64,000 nt of DNA from a candidate division KSB1 bacterium (GCA_034506255.1 JAPDPX010000003.1:310001-374000), one strand, 5' to 3'; positions 46,355-54,679 are shown, numbered from the stretch's first letter. Numbers and translations: made by a program. The notes: a model not told the origin generated them from the sequence alone.

Positions 46355-47251
46355 TCACGGCCGCAACCCTTCAGGCACGCCCTGCGGAAAGCGCTCCTGA
46401 ATGGCGGCCTCGATTTGTGCGATGCGATTTTCCGGATTGGGATGCGTGCTGAAAAACTCCGGCTGGCGCGCCCCGGCGCCGGCCTCCGCCAGAATCTGCA
46501 TCACCCCGATCAGTGCCCGTGGATCATAACCGGCATCCGCCAGAAAGCGCACGCCCAGCCGGTCGGATTCCAGCTCATCCTCCCGACCGTACTTCATGTT
46601 GAGCAACTGGCCGACCACCCTCGCGATTTGTGCGGTTTGCCGGCTGCCGGGATTGTCGGGATCATAGGTCGACAACACCAGCGCGCCGGTCAGTCCCTGG
46701 GTGAGTTGCTGCTTGGCAATATGCTCGGCGCTGTGGCGCGCCACCACGTGTCCGATCTCATGCCCCAGCACCCCCGCCAGTTGCCCCTCGGTCTGCAAAC
46801 GCTCGAACAACGCCGCCGTGATGAAAATCGGGCCGCCGGGCAGCGCAAAGGCGTTGACCGTCTGCTCGTCGGCCAGCAGGCTGAACTCGAATGGGTAGGG
46901 CGTTTGCGCGGCTGCGCTGCTCTGCACCAGCCGCTGCCCGACCGCATCGACCAGCGCCTGCGCCCGCTGATCCGGATGCAGCCCGCCGAACTGCGCCGCC
47001 ATTTGCGGTGCCGACTGCAGGCCGAGCGCGATCTCCTGCTCGGCGGTGATGTTGATGTGCTGCTGCTCGCCAGTCACCGGATTGTAGACGCTCGAGCGAA
47101 AATAGGAAAACAACGCGAACGCCGCCATCACCAGGCCGATCAACAAACGCATCCTGCCGGAACCACCGGCGGTACGGCCGACGGCCGGATAGGCGCGCCG
47201 GCCCCAGCCACTCTGTGGAAACTGCATGCGCAACGGCTCGCTCTCCAACAT
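46355..47251 (-). CDS. M48-family metallopeptidase
   Basis: The 298-residue protein has one N-terminal membrane helix (about 34-50), then NAFALPGGPIFIT and the catalytic HEIGH (His164, Glu165, His168) with the distal glutamate in ELESDRLG. This matches the LoiP/BepA-like M48 family, which degrades or assembles outer-membrane proteins. I start at 47251 (MLESEPL) with GAGGG upstream. The YCaL-type C-terminal STHPNPENRIA is conserved. It is downstream of the OLD-like gene but separated by 169 nt, and it is preceded by a small membrane protein gene. Confidence 0.9.
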   Translation of the reverse strand: MLESEPLRMQFPQSGWGRRAYPAVGRTAGGSGRMRLLIGLVMAAFALFSYFRSSVYNPVTGEQQHINITAEQEIALGLQSAPQMAAQFGGLHPDQRAQALVDAVGQRLVQSSAAAQTPYPFEFSLLADEQTVNAFALPGGPIFITAALFERLQTEGQLAGVLGHEIGHVVARHSAEHIAKQQLTQGLTGALVLSTYDPDNPGSRQTAQIARVVGQLLNMKYGREDELESDRLGVRFLADAGYDPRALIGVMQILAEAGAGARQPEFFSTHPNPENRIAQIEAAIQERFPQGVPEGLRP

Positions 47252-47309
47252 GACTTTGCCCTCACAGTGATCGTTTCTCACAATTCATACCGCCCTGCAG
47301 CCGGCATTT

Positions 47310-47801
47310 TCATGATTCCGCCGGCACGAACCTCTCGACCTCCATGGCTTCGTACAAGCCGCCGGCACAGGCGCCGAAGAGAGCGTGACTCAGGGCCATG
47401 ATCCAGCTTCGCATCGGAAAGAACCAGGGAAAGAAAAAGCTGACGGTGTAAAAATTGATGGCATACAGCGCCAGCCCGAGCACTGCACCGCCCGCAATGC
47501 CAACGAGCAAGCCCCAGCGATGCAGCACGTACGCAATCAAACACGCATAGCCGAGGGAAAGCCCAAGATGCACCACCAGCGCCACAACGAAGACCGTCGC
47601 GTCGAAGGTCGCCGGCGGCGGCAGCACCCGCTCGCCCAGCACCAGCGATGCCACCAGCCGGATCACCACCCAGGGGCTGCCGACATAGACACTGGTGAGC
47701 AGCATGTTGACCGCCAGGCACAGCAGACCGCTCAACAACCCGGCGCGCCATGCCGCACGCCAGTCAACCAGTTGCCGCATTTTGGTTTTGGTTGCACTCA
47801 C
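47310..47801 (-). CDS. Small hypothetical membrane protein
   Basis: The 163-residue product has four probable transmembrane helices; no domain was recognised with confidence. It starts with GTG at 47801, where GGGAGGAAGC gives a strong ribosome site. It ends 58 nt before the M48 gene, so it may be co-transcribed with it. There is no signal of function. Confidence 0.6.
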   Translation of the reverse strand: MSATKTKMRQLVDWRAAWRAGLLSGLLCLAVNMLLTSVYVGSPWVVIRLVASLVLGERVLPPPATFDATVFVVALVVHLGLSLGYACLIAYVLHRWGLLVGIAGGAVLGLALYAINFYTVSFFFPWFFPMRSWIMALSHALFGACAGGLYEAMEVERFVPAES

Positions 47802-47920
47802 TGCTTCCTCCCTCGAATCATGAGAAGCGGAACAAAGCGCGCCGCCTGCCGGCAGGCGCGGCGTTGCGCCCGGCCCTGACGGCCGATCCTCGCCATTGTG
47901 TGTCCCGGCGCCGTCTGCCC

Positions 47921-49279
47921 TCAGACAGGGCGCTTGTAATTCGCCATCATCTCCTGCAGGAACGCCAGCAGCCGGTCGATGGCAACGCGCCTCTGCACCA
48001 GCGTGTCGCGCTCGCGCACGGTCACGGTTTGATCCTGCAGGGTCTGACCGTCCACCGTGATGCCGAAGGGCGTGCCGGCTTCATCCATGCGGCGGTAGCG
48101 CCGCCCGATTGCGCCGGCGTCGTCATAGAAAACTTTGAAATGTTTTTTGAGCTCGCGATGGATTTTTTCCGCCACTTCCGGCATGCCGTCCTTGCGGACC
48201 AGCGGAAAGACACCGGCCTTGATCGGCGCGAGCACCGGCGCCAGGCGCAGCACGGTGCGGGCCTCGCCCTCGATCACGTCCTCATCATAGGCATCGATCA
48301 GGGCGGTGAGCACGGTGCGGTCGCAGCCCGCCGAAGTTTCGATGATGTAGGGTATGAAGCGCTCGCGCGTGGCATCGTCGAAGTAGCTCAAATCGCGGCC
48401 GCTGTATTCGGCATGGCGTTTGAGATCGAAGTCGGTGCGGTTGTGGATGCCCTCCAGCTCCTTCCAGCCGAAGGGAAATTCGTATTCGATGTCGAAGGCG
48501 GCGGCGGCATAGTGCGCCAGCTCGGCGGGCGTGTGCTGGTGAAATTGCAGCTTGCTTTTGCGGATGCCGAGTTCATCATACCAGGCGATGCGCTGCGCCT
48601 TCCAATACTCGAACCATTCCATGTCGGTGCCCGGCTTCACGAAGAACTGCATTTCCATCTGCTCGAACTCGCGCGTGCGAAAGGTGAAGTTGCCGGGCGT
48701 GATCTCGTTGCGGAAGGCCTTGCCGATTTGGGCGATGCCGAAGGGAATCTTCTGGCGTGCGGCCTGCATGACGTTGTAGACGTTGACGTAAATGCCCTGC
48801 GCGGTTTCGGGACGCAGGTAGACGACGTTAGCCGCCTCCTCCACCGGCCCCATGAAGGTCTTGAACATCAGGTTGAACTGGCGGGCCTCGGTGAACTTGC
48901 CTTCTTCCGCGCACTTGCTTGCCTTGCGGCCCTTGTAGGCCGGCGAGCCGCACAGGGCACCTTCGATTTGATCGGCGCGAAAACGCGCCTTGCACTCCTT
49001 GCAATCCACCATCGGATCGGTGAAATTGGCGACGTGACCGCTTGCTTCCCACACGCGCGGGTGCATGAGAATGGAGGCATCGAGCCCTTCGATGTCGTCG
49101 CGCATCTGCACCATCGCCCGCCACCAGAAATCCTTGACGTTGCGCTTAAGTTCGACGCCCAGCGGGCCATAGTCATAGCAACTGTTCAGGCCGCCGTAGA
49201 TTTCACTGGAGGGAAAAATGAAGCCGCGCCGTTTGCACAGCCCCACGAGTTTGTCCATCAGCTTTTTGCTGTCCACCAT
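47921..49279 (-). CDS. glyQS: Glycyl-tRNA synthetase, homodimeric class II type
   Basis: The enzyme is 452 residues long. It shows the class II start KRRGFIFPSSEIYGG, NSCYDYGPLGVELK and motif 2 FRNEITPGNFTFRTREFEQ. Motif 3 is not as clear, but PSAGCDRT-like GCDRTVLTALIDAY and the anticodon-binding domain (APVLAPIKAGVFPLV, GTPFGITVDGQTLQ) are present. It is the homodimeric (alpha2) GlyRS type, rather than the alpha2beta2 type common in many bacteria. Start at 49279 follows AGGAAC. It ends 119 nt before the small membrane protein gene. Confidence 0.96.
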   Translation of the reverse strand: MVDSKKLMDKLVGLCKRRGFIFPSSEIYGGLNSCYDYGPLGVELKRNVKDFWWRAMVQMRDDIEGLDASILMHPRVWEASGHVANFTDPMVDCKECKARFRADQIEGALCGSPAYKGRKASKCAEEGKFTEARQFNLMFKTFMGPVEEAANVVYLRPETAQGIYVNVYNVMQAARQKIPFGIAQIGKAFRNEITPGNFTFRTREFEQMEMQFFVKPGTDMEWFEYWKAQRIAWYDELGIRKSKLQFHQHTPAELAHYAAAAFDIEYEFPFGWKELEGIHNRTDFDLKRHAEYSGRDLSYFDDATRERFIPYIIETSAGCDRTVLTALIDAYDEDVIEGEARTVLRLAPVLAPIKAGVFPLVRKDGMPEVAEKIHRELKKHFKVFYDDAGAIGRRYRRMDEAGTPFGITVDGQTLQDQTVTVRERDTLVQRRVAIDRLLAFLQEMMANYKRPV

Positions 49280-49706
49280 GATTGTTCCTGTCTCATCCTT
49301 GTCAGAAGCGGTTGATCTGCACCGCCGGCCTTGCGCCCGGCGGGAAATGTGCACGCAATATACCTAGTTTCCCACAGAAAACCAATCAACACTTTTGCGG
49401 CGGGCGACCGCCGGGCCTTCCCGCAGGTGCTGCCCCGTACCCCGGCGGCGAAGTATTCCGAGTGGATCGAAGCAAACGCCGGATCTTTCACCTCCGGGTA
49501 TGCCTGCGCCTTCGCCAGCGCCGGTGCCGGGCGATGCTCGAGTTCCGCTTTGTGATAACCAAATTTGAACCGCGAAGCCGCGAAGAGCGCCAGGCTGGTA
49601 TTGCGTTGCGTACTTGGCGGTTTGGCGGTTCAAAAAAATCCGCGGTCGGGATCGTTTTCGGGCAATACTCGTCTTGTGTGCTTGCGCATCCCATCACGAT
49701 GAACAT
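49280..49706. other. Left part of a repeat island
   Basis: No gene was recognised. A CGAAGCCGCGAAGAGCGCC stretch (49570s) with a TTGGCGGTTTGGCGGTTC partner some 40 nt on forms an inverted, REP-like element of the rRNA-style CGAAG family. Confidence 0.5.
49567..49642. repeat. REP-like element (CGAAGCCGCGAAG family)
   Basis: Starts AACCGCGAAGCCGCGAAG and ends TTGGCGGTTTGGCGGTT; the two ends are partly complementary. A related stretch occurs at 30320. Widespread in many bacterial intergenic regions. Confidence 0.45.
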
Positions 49707-49752
49707 GTCGCGCAGAGATCTTGTCTGCGGGCAGGCTGGAAGCCTGCGCTAC
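49707..49752. repeat. Palindromic repeat R, copy 1
   Basis: GTCGCGCAGAGATCTTGTC and GGAAGCCTGCGCTAC form a partly inverted unit (GCGCAG with CTGCGC). The same unit recurs at 49899, 51329, 51798 and 51861. Confidence 0.65.
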
Positions 49753-49774
49753 GGCATTTTCGTGGTAATCTCCC

Positions 49775-49891
49775 GGTCTATAAACAGTTCACTCCTGCGG
49801 AGTTGGTTGGCTCCTTTTCCTGTTTCTCTTTACGGCCACCACCTGGCGGTGTCGACGAGGGCGCGGGCGGTTGCGGCCAGGGCCGGCGCGC
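49775..49891 (-). pseudogene. Degenerate protein C-terminus, copy 1
   Basis: The minus strand encodes ALVDTARWWP followed by a stop, the C-terminal end of the protein also seen at 51393-51594. Only the last 20 or so residues are retained here before the sequence changes to repeat R. The trailing sequence CTCCTGCGGAGTT is the same in copies 3 and 4. Confidence 0.6.
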
Positions 49892-49898
49892 TGAAAAC

Positions 49899-49945
49899 GT
49901 AGCGCAGACATCTTGTCTGCAAGGCAGCTTGCAAACCCGTGCTAC
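49899..49945. repeat. Palindromic repeat R, copy 2
   Basis: GTAGCGCAGACATCTTGTC to CCGTGCTAC; the ends GTAGC and GCTAC are inverted. It immediately follows the truncated C-terminus. Confidence 0.65.
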
Positions 49946-49965
49946 GGACTGCCGTGCAGCAGCAA

Positions 49966-50012
49966 GTTTTTCTCCCACGAAAATGCAATCGAAAAAATTT
50001 TTTCTTTTGCCC
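49966..50012 (+). repeat. Truncated F1-type repeat
   Basis: TTTTTCTCCCACGAAAATGCA resembles the internal part of the larC-flanking repeats (TTTTTCCTCCTGCGAAAATGCA), with an internal deletion before TTTTTTCTTTTGCCCC. Confidence 0.5.
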
Positions 50013-50013
50013 C

Positions 50014-50153
50014 ACGGCCACCACCTGGCGGTGTCAACGAGGGCGCGGGCGGTTGCGGTCAGGGCCGGTGCGCCGCCCAGCTCTGCAATGACCGGCAGCA
50101 GGGCCGCGAGGGCGCGGAGAAGTTGCGGCCGCTCGGTGCGGGCAAAGGCGCGC
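50014..50153 (-). pseudogene. Degenerate protein C-terminus, copy 2
   Basis: On the minus strand: FARTERPQLLRALAALLPVI, then AELGGAPALTATARALVDTA and a final WWP-stop-like end. A Ser/Thr-level difference from copy 3 shows independent divergence. No start codon or upstream domain is present. Confidence 0.6.
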
Positions 50154-50412
50154 CAAATTTATGTTGCGATGTTGCGAAGGAATGCTATTTTGTGTCCGGT
50201 CGAACTTGCTGACTTTGCAATGACTGTTCCTGCACCGGCTTGGTCGTTGCTTCAAATACCCCGGATTTTTGCAGAGGCTGGCTGTTTGGGATGCCCGGCT
50301 CAGCGCAGTTGGGAACTTTTTCAGACAGATACTATTTTACAAAATGGCCAATTGAAAAAGAGTGCCTATGAATACAAAGACACGAACAATTGAACCCTGA
50401 AGGTGATGTTTC

Positions 50413-50649
50413 ATGCAAACTGTGCGCATCGAACAACTTTACGAGCGGCACATCAAGCCGTTGCCGTCTCATGAGCAGCTCAAGCTAGTCGAGCTGATTG
50501 CGCGAAAAATGGCGCAAGACCGGGATGCTGTCAGGCATCCTAAACGCAGCATCATGGAACTACACGGCCTTGGCGCCGAGATTTGGGAAGGAATCGACGC
50601 GCAGGAATATGTCACCAAACTGCGCGAAGAATGGGATCATCGGCCATGA
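50413..50649 (+). CDS. Antitoxin component of a VapBC-like pair
   Basis: The 78-residue protein has no obvious hydrophobic core and starts MQTVRIEQLYERHIKPLP. It ends WEGIDAQEYVTKLREEWDHR. The last four bases of the gene form ATGA with the start of the PIN-domain gene. This overlap and the gene size are typical of antitoxins. The DNA-binding fold is not clear, but the C-terminal WExxDxxxYVxxLRxxW helix resembles toxin-neutralising tails (DUF2281-like). Confidence 0.7.
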   Translation: MQTVRIEQLYERHIKPLPSHEQLKLVELIARKMAQDRDAVRHPKRSIMELHGLGAEIWEGIDAQEYVTKLREEWDHRP

Positions 50650-51095
50650 TAAAGCTCGATGCTGCTTTGGTCGGTGTAAAAAATTTGGGGTTGGACACGG
50701 CCCCGGTCATTTATTTTATCGAAAAACACCGCAAATATGATGCGCTGGTCACAGAAATCTTTCAACGCATCGACAGGGGCGCGCTGGTGGGCATTACTTC
50801 AGTCGTCACGTTTACCGAAGTATTGCTACAACCGGTTAAAAAAGGTGACACCAGGCTCCAGCAGGAGTATTCCGAGCTCTTGCTCAACAGTGCCCATTTC
50901 GATACGATACCGATTGATGCCGGCATTTCGCAGCGTGCGGCTATTTTGCGCGCCGCTTACAACCTGCGCACCCCCGACGCTTTGCAAATTGCCACCGCAT
51001 TGGAATTCAATTGTCAGGCATTTTTGACAAACGATAAGCAATTGAAACGCGTAACTGAGCTGCAGGTGCTGGTGCTGGATGAACTTGAATTGTAA
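50646..51095 (+). CDS. PIN-domain toxin (VapC-like)
   Basis: A PIN-domain nuclease of 149 residues. The conserved acidic residues are visible: Asp in GLDTAPVIYF, Glu in FTEVLLQP, Asp in RTPDALQIATA and Asp in LTNDKQL. VapC toxins cleave tRNA or rRNA in the cytoplasm, neutralised by the cognate antitoxin encoded 1 nt upstream with an ATGA overlap. I start at 50646 (MIKLDAAL). It lies in a repeat-rich island, so it may have arrived by transfer. Confidence 0.85.
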   Translation: MIKLDAALVGVKNLGLDTAPVIYFIEKHRKYDALVTEIFQRIDRGALVGITSVVTFTEVLLQPVKKGDTRLQQEYSELLLNSAHFDTIPIDAGISQRAAILRAAYNLRTPDALQIATALEFNCQAFLTNDKQLKRVTELQVLVLDELEL

Positions 51096-51328
51096 AATGC
51101 CAGCTTGCCAAAAAGTGGTGGATTTTTCTGCGTAAATCCTTCCTCGCCCGTCTTTTCGGTTTTCTCCCTTCTTCCTTGTCTTGTTGTTTCACGGCTGCCA
51201 CAGGCCAGCACCCAGAATGGCGCGGGCAATTTCACTGGAAGCCGACAAGGTTTTGCTTTGTGCCTTTGCGGTTCAGGAAATTTTGCGGTCGTGAGCGTTT
51301 CCGTCTGGACAGTCAGCGCGCTGAAAAC
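51096..51328. other. Gap between the toxin gene and repeat R3
   Basis: No gene. A CCTTTGCGGTTCAGG stretch resembles the end of the CGAAG-type repeat. Confidence 0.4.
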
Positions 51329-51375
51329 GTAGCACAGAGATCTTGTCTGCAAGGCAGGCTGGAAGCCTGCGCTGC
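51329..51375. repeat. Palindromic repeat R, copy 3
   Basis: GTAGCACAGAGATCTTGTC to GCCTGCGCTGC. It is followed by the same TTTTCGTGGTAATCTCCCGG sequence as copy 1. Confidence 0.65.
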
Positions 51376-51392
51376 GGCATTTTCGTGGTAAT

Positions 51393-51594
51393 CTCCCGGT
51401 CTATAAACAGTTCACTCCTGCGGAGTTGGTTGGCTCCTTTTCCTGTTTCTCTTTACGGCCACCACCTGGCGGTGTCGACGAGGGCGCGGGCGGTTGCGGC
51501 CAGGGCCGGCGCGCCGCCCAGCTCTGCAATGACCGGCAGCAGGGCCGCGAGGGCGCGGAGAAGTTGCGGCCGCTCGGTGCGGGCAAAGGCGCGC
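51393..51594 (-). pseudogene. Degenerate protein C-terminus, copy 3 (longest)
   Basis: The minus strand gives ARTERPQLLRALAALL and on to PVIAELGGAPALAATARALV, DTARWWP and a stop. It has the shape of the last helical repeats of a large STAND-type or repeat protein, whose C-termini often end RWWP; that recollection is unverified. No upstream coding sequence is attached. Confidence 0.6.
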
Positions 51595-51668
51595 AATGAA
51601 ACTGGCAATCGCCAATGGCCGCCGCAAGCAGACAGGTCACCCCGCCGGGGTTTCGGTTTTCGAGGAAT

Positions 51669-51790
51669 CTTCCGGTCTATAAACAGTTCACTCCTGCGGA
51701 GTTGGTTGGCTCCTTTTCCTGTTTCTCTTTACGGCCACCACCTGGCGGTGTCGACGAGGGCGCGGGCGGTTGCGGTCAGGGCCGGCGCGC
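51669..51790 (-). pseudogene. Degenerate protein C-terminus, copy 4
   Basis: Contains the ALVDTARWWP end and the TATAAACAGTTCACTCC trailing sequence, then joins repeat R via CTGAAAACGTAGC. It has the same junction as copy 1. Confidence 0.6.
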
Positions 51791-51797
51791 TGAAAAC

Positions 51798-51843
51798 GTA
51801 GCGCAGAGATCTTGTCTGCGGGCAGGCTGGAAGCTTGCGCTAC
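51798..51843. repeat. Palindromic repeat R, copy 4
   Basis: GTAGCGCAGAGATCTTGTC to AAGCTTGCGCTAC; ends are inverted complements. Confidence 0.65.
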
Positions 51844-51860
51844 GGCATTTTCGTGAGAAT

Positions 51861-51925
51861 GTCGCGCAGAGATCTTTTCTGCGGGCAGGCTGCCAGCCTG
51901 CAGGCAGACAAGATCTCTGTGCTAC
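51861..51925. repeat. Palindromic repeat R, copy 5, with a reversed arm
   Basis: GTCGCGCAGAGATC at the left and GACAAGATCTCTGTGCTAC at the right are near-complementary, so the unit can fold into a long hairpin. The right arm is the reverse complement of the start of copy 3. Confidence 0.65.
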
Positions 51926-51977
51926 CTGAATCTGGCATGCGGGCTTGCTGTTGCCCGGAAGAAAGGGCGTGTTCACA

Positions 51978-52053
51978 TAACTCCGTCAGGAGTGTCCTGT
52001 TTGTAGACAGGGGCATCGGCGTGTCTTTGAACTCCGTCAGGAGTGCCCTGTAG
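51978..52053. repeat. CTCCGTCAGGAGTG-type repeat (two tandem pieces)
   Basis: ACTCCGTCAGGAGTGTCCTG occurs at about 51978 and again (ACTCCGTCAGGAGTGCCCTG) at about 52031. The complement, CACTCCTGACGGAGTT, resembles TTCACTCCTGCGGAGTT that follows the degenerate C-termini. Confidence 0.5.
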
Positions 52054-52202
52054 CATTTCTCATGATCTGCCGCGGTTTTTTTGAGGAGGACCAAGCAGGT
52101 CACTTCTGGCGGAGTTTTGTAAACACGCCATTTCTTGCGCGCAACAACAAGCCAGCATGCAAAATTCCGGCAGCACAACCGCGATTCAACCCTGGGTCAG
52201 GA

Positions 52203-52361
52203 TCAAACACAAACCCTCCGCCCACGAAAGCAGAAATCCCACGGAAAAAGCCATTTCGTGGGAGAGAAGCCGTGACGCCTTCGGCAGCCGGGCGAATTTC
52301 GCAATCAGGGCCTCTCCACATTCGAAAAAAGTCTTGTTTGACTTCGAACGGAATAACCGGC
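52203..52361 (-). repeat. Dispersed hairpin repeat, family F1, copy at 52 kb
   Basis: CCCACGGAAAAAGCCATTTCGTGGGAG hairpin core with GCCGTGACGCC, CTCCACATTCGAAAAAAG and GGAATAACCGG in the flanks, matching 26304-26460 along about 155 nt. Confidence 0.7.
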
Positions 52362-52370
52362 GGAGCTTGA

Positions 52371-52757
52371 TGAACACGCCGTTTATTCCAGGGAACAGCA
52401 AACCAGCATGCAAAATTCAGGTCCCTGTCCAAAAATTTTTGTTGCGCGGCGGGCGCCGCACTGTGATCTTGGGGCGGTTAAACCGATTTTGAGCAATCGC
52501 TGCAGAAAAAGTCTCGCTGCGCCGGCAGTTCGTGGTTTTCATCTTTAAGGAGGCTGGTAGCCTTGCAGGGGAAGGCTGTGTCGTATGGCATCGCTGATCG
52601 CTGATGAAAAGCGGCGAGAATCAGTGCTGATCAGCGTTCGGGCAATGCGCTTGCGGCCGGGCGGGGCGTCATCGGGCGGGGATTCAGGCTGCGGAGCTGC
52701 AGTCGCGGCGGGTGTAAAATTCCCGGGATGTTTCGGTGTCCGGCACCTGCCGCCTGA
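52371..52757. other. Gap at the right end of the repeat island
   Basis: No gene recognised. Recurring partial motifs (GGAGCTTGATGAACACGCCG) resemble others in the island. Confidence 0.45.
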
Positions 52758-53546
52758 TTACGGCTGCAACTTCTGCGTCACCTGCCGGAGAAATTGCAGC
52801 GAGGTGAGGGATGCGGCTTCTTCGAGATGGTGAGCCAAATAAGCGCGAAAGAAGGCGGCGATCTCGGTGAGCGCCGGCGGGGAAACACGAAGCTGTTGCA
52901 GTCGCGCCGCCGGCAGTGCTTGAAAACTGGCGAGCAGCCGCAGCGCCTCTCCGCTGAGCGGCAAAGCGCCGGCATGACCGGCACAGGCGGGACAGGCAAA
53001 GCCGCCGCGTGCCACGTGAAATTGCCAAACCGCCTGTTCGCCGTGGCGGCCGGCCTCGGGCCCGGCGGCCCGGCAGAACAGGCAGGTTTTCAGATTCGGC
53101 GCCAGGCCGAGGGCGCCGAGCAGTTTCATCTCGAATCCCCAAAATTGCAGTCGCGGCTCGCGGGCGGTGTTCATGACGCGCAGCGTTTCCAACAGCAGGG
53201 GGTAGAGTTGCGGCCCGGGTTCGGCGCCGGCCTGGGTGCGCCGGATCAACTCACAACAGGCGGAGGCGTAACCGAGCCTCTCCAGATCGTGCTGCAATTC
53301 GGGAAAGATTTCGAGCAGATCGGCATGGCTGAGAAACTGGATCGACCGATTCTCTTTTTCATAATAGACGATTTGCACCACCGAGAACAGTTCGAGGCTG
53401 CCGCGCAACCGGCTCTTGCTGGTGCGGGCGGCGCGGGCCTCCAGCTTGAGCAAGCCGTGCTCGCGTGTGAAGAGCGTCACCAGCTTGCTGGACTCCCGCA
53501 CTTTCATGGTGTGAATGACGATGCCTTCTGCTTTGACGATGGCCAT
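52758..53546 (-). CDS. recO: DNA repair protein RecO
   Basis: The 262-residue protein has the RecO N-terminal OB fold (MAIVKAEGIVIHTMKVRESSKLVTLFTREHGLLKLEARAARTSKS) and the zinc-finger-like CLFC (about 155) with CPAC some 35-45 residues later. RecO loads RecA with RecR on SSB-coated gaps and anneals single strands. The start has weak ribosome signals. It is the last gene of a minus-strand DNA-processing cluster: recQ, dprA, tatD-like gene, ksgA, a 78-bp repeat array, recO. Confidence 0.93.
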   Translation of the reverse strand: MAIVKAEGIVIHTMKVRESSKLVTLFTREHGLLKLEARAARTSKSRLRGSLELFSVVQIVYYEKENRSIQFLSHADLLEIFPELQHDLERLGYASACCELIRRTQAGAEPGPQLYPLLLETLRVMNTAREPRLQFWGFEMKLLGALGLAPNLKTCLFCRAAGPEAGRHGEQAVWQFHVARGGFACPACAGHAGALPLSGEALRLLASFQALPAARLQQLRVSPPALTEIAAFFRAYLAHHLEEAASLTSLQFLRQVTQKLQP

Positions 53547-53639
53547 GGCTTCGGGGTGCTCAATCTTTCACCGTCAGAATAAAATTCTGAGGCTTCAATC
53601 ACAAGGCAAACTTTTCTTTGTGCCAGAACGGCGACAGCC

Positions 53640-53873
53640 CTCCCGCGCAACCGGAAACCCCGCGAAAGGAAATTTTTTCGTGGGACTTCATTTTCGTGGT
53701 CGGAACAACACGACATGCTCCCACGCAAGCGGAAATCCCGCGAAAGAAAATTTTTTCGTGCGACTTCGCTTTCGTGGGCGGAAAAACGTGACGCGTTCCC
53801 ACGCAAACGCAAACCCCGCGAAAGAAAAATTTTTTTCACGGGACTTTATTTGCGCGGGCGGGAGAGCGTGACT
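53640..53873. repeat. Three tandem 78-bp hairpin units between ksgA and recO (family F1)
   Basis: Units begin CTCCC at 53640, CTCCCACGCAAGCGG at 53718 and TTCCCACGCAAACGC at 53796, exactly 78 nt apart. Each has CGCGAAAG or similar, then a stretch of A and T, then TTTTTTCGTGGG-like arms that pair with CCCGCGAAA. Units vary by substitutions. The array ends at the ksgA stop codon. It could end transcription in either direction between ksgA and recO. Confidence 0.8.
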
Positions 53874-54679
53874 CATTCCTGCGCCTTCATGACCCGCAAC
53901 TGATTCGCCAGTTCGATCATCTCGCGCACCGAGAGTGTCTCGGGGCGGCGCTGCAGATCGATGCCGGCCACCACCGCAGGCACAGGCGCGGGCAGGAATT
54001 TGTTCAGGCTGCGGCGCAGGGTTTTTCGCCGCTGGTGGAAAACCGTCCTGACCACTTCCAGATAAAAGGCCTCCTCCGCAATCGGCAAGGGCGGCGGTTG
54101 CATGCGCCACTGCACCACCGCGGATTCGACCTCCGGTTTCGGCCGGAAGACGTGGCCGGAAAGCGTGAAGAGCAACGCGGCGCGGGCGTAGGTCTGGCAC
54201 ACCACGGAAAGAATGCCATAGGTTTTGCTGCCCGGTTGCGCCACGAGGCGCTCGGCCACTTCCCGCTGCAGCGTCAGCGTCACGTCCCTGATCAAATGGC
54301 GCTGGGCAAAGGCGGTGAAGACAATATGGCTGGTGATGTGATAGGGAATGTTGCCGACCAGCCGAATGCCGCCTTCAGGAAACAATTGCTGCAAATCGAC
54401 CTGGCGGAAATCCGCATGCAGCAGGCTGAAGTTCGGGAATGCTGCAAACTGTTGGCGCAGGCCGGGCAGCAGCCGCTCATCGATTTCGATGGCGCAACAG
54501 CGGCAACCCAGCGGCACGAGATGGCGGGTCAGCGCGCCCAATCCGGGCCCGATTTCGACGATGACATCGGCGGGCTGCGGCGCGAGCGCGCGCACGATCT
54601 TGCGGGCGACGTTGTCGTCAATCAGGAAATTCTGCCCGAGCGAGCGGCGCGGTTGAAAGCCGGGTGGCGGGTTCATCAT
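53873..54679 (-). CDS. rsmA: rRNA small-subunit adenine dimethyltransferase
   Basis: KsgA/RsmA dimethylates two adenines in 16S rRNA helix 45 using S-adenosylmethionine. The SAM motifs RSLGQNFLID, VEIGPGLGALT and IEIDERL are present, and the target-base motif is GNIPYHIT. The C-terminal domain (FHQRRKTLRRSLNKFL, RPETLSVREMIELANQL) is complete. At 268 residues it has the family length. The start is MMNPPPGF. The 78-bp repeat array begins at its stop codon. It lies 72 nt after the TatD-family gene in the DNA-processing cluster. Confidence 0.95.
   Translation of the reverse strand: MMNPPPGFQPRRSLGQNFLIDDNVARKIVRALAPQPADVIVEIGPGLGALTRHLVPLGCRCCAIEIDERLLPGLRQQFAAFPNFSLLHADFRQVDLQQLFPEGGIRLVGNIPYHITSHIVFTAFAQRHLIRDVTLTLQREVAERLVAQPGSKTYGILSVVCQTYARAALLFTLSGHVFRPKPEVESAVVQWRMQPPPLPIAEEAFYLEVVRTVFHQRRKTLRRSLNKFLPAPVPAVVAGIDLQRRPETLSVREMIELANQLRVMKAQE

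Noticed and set aside
47750..49315. 521-codon plus-strand frame
   Set aside because: Antisense to the glycyl-tRNA synthetase.
53640..53873. CRISPR array
   Set aside because: The 78-bp units adjoin without unique spacers, there are only three, and no cas gene is present.
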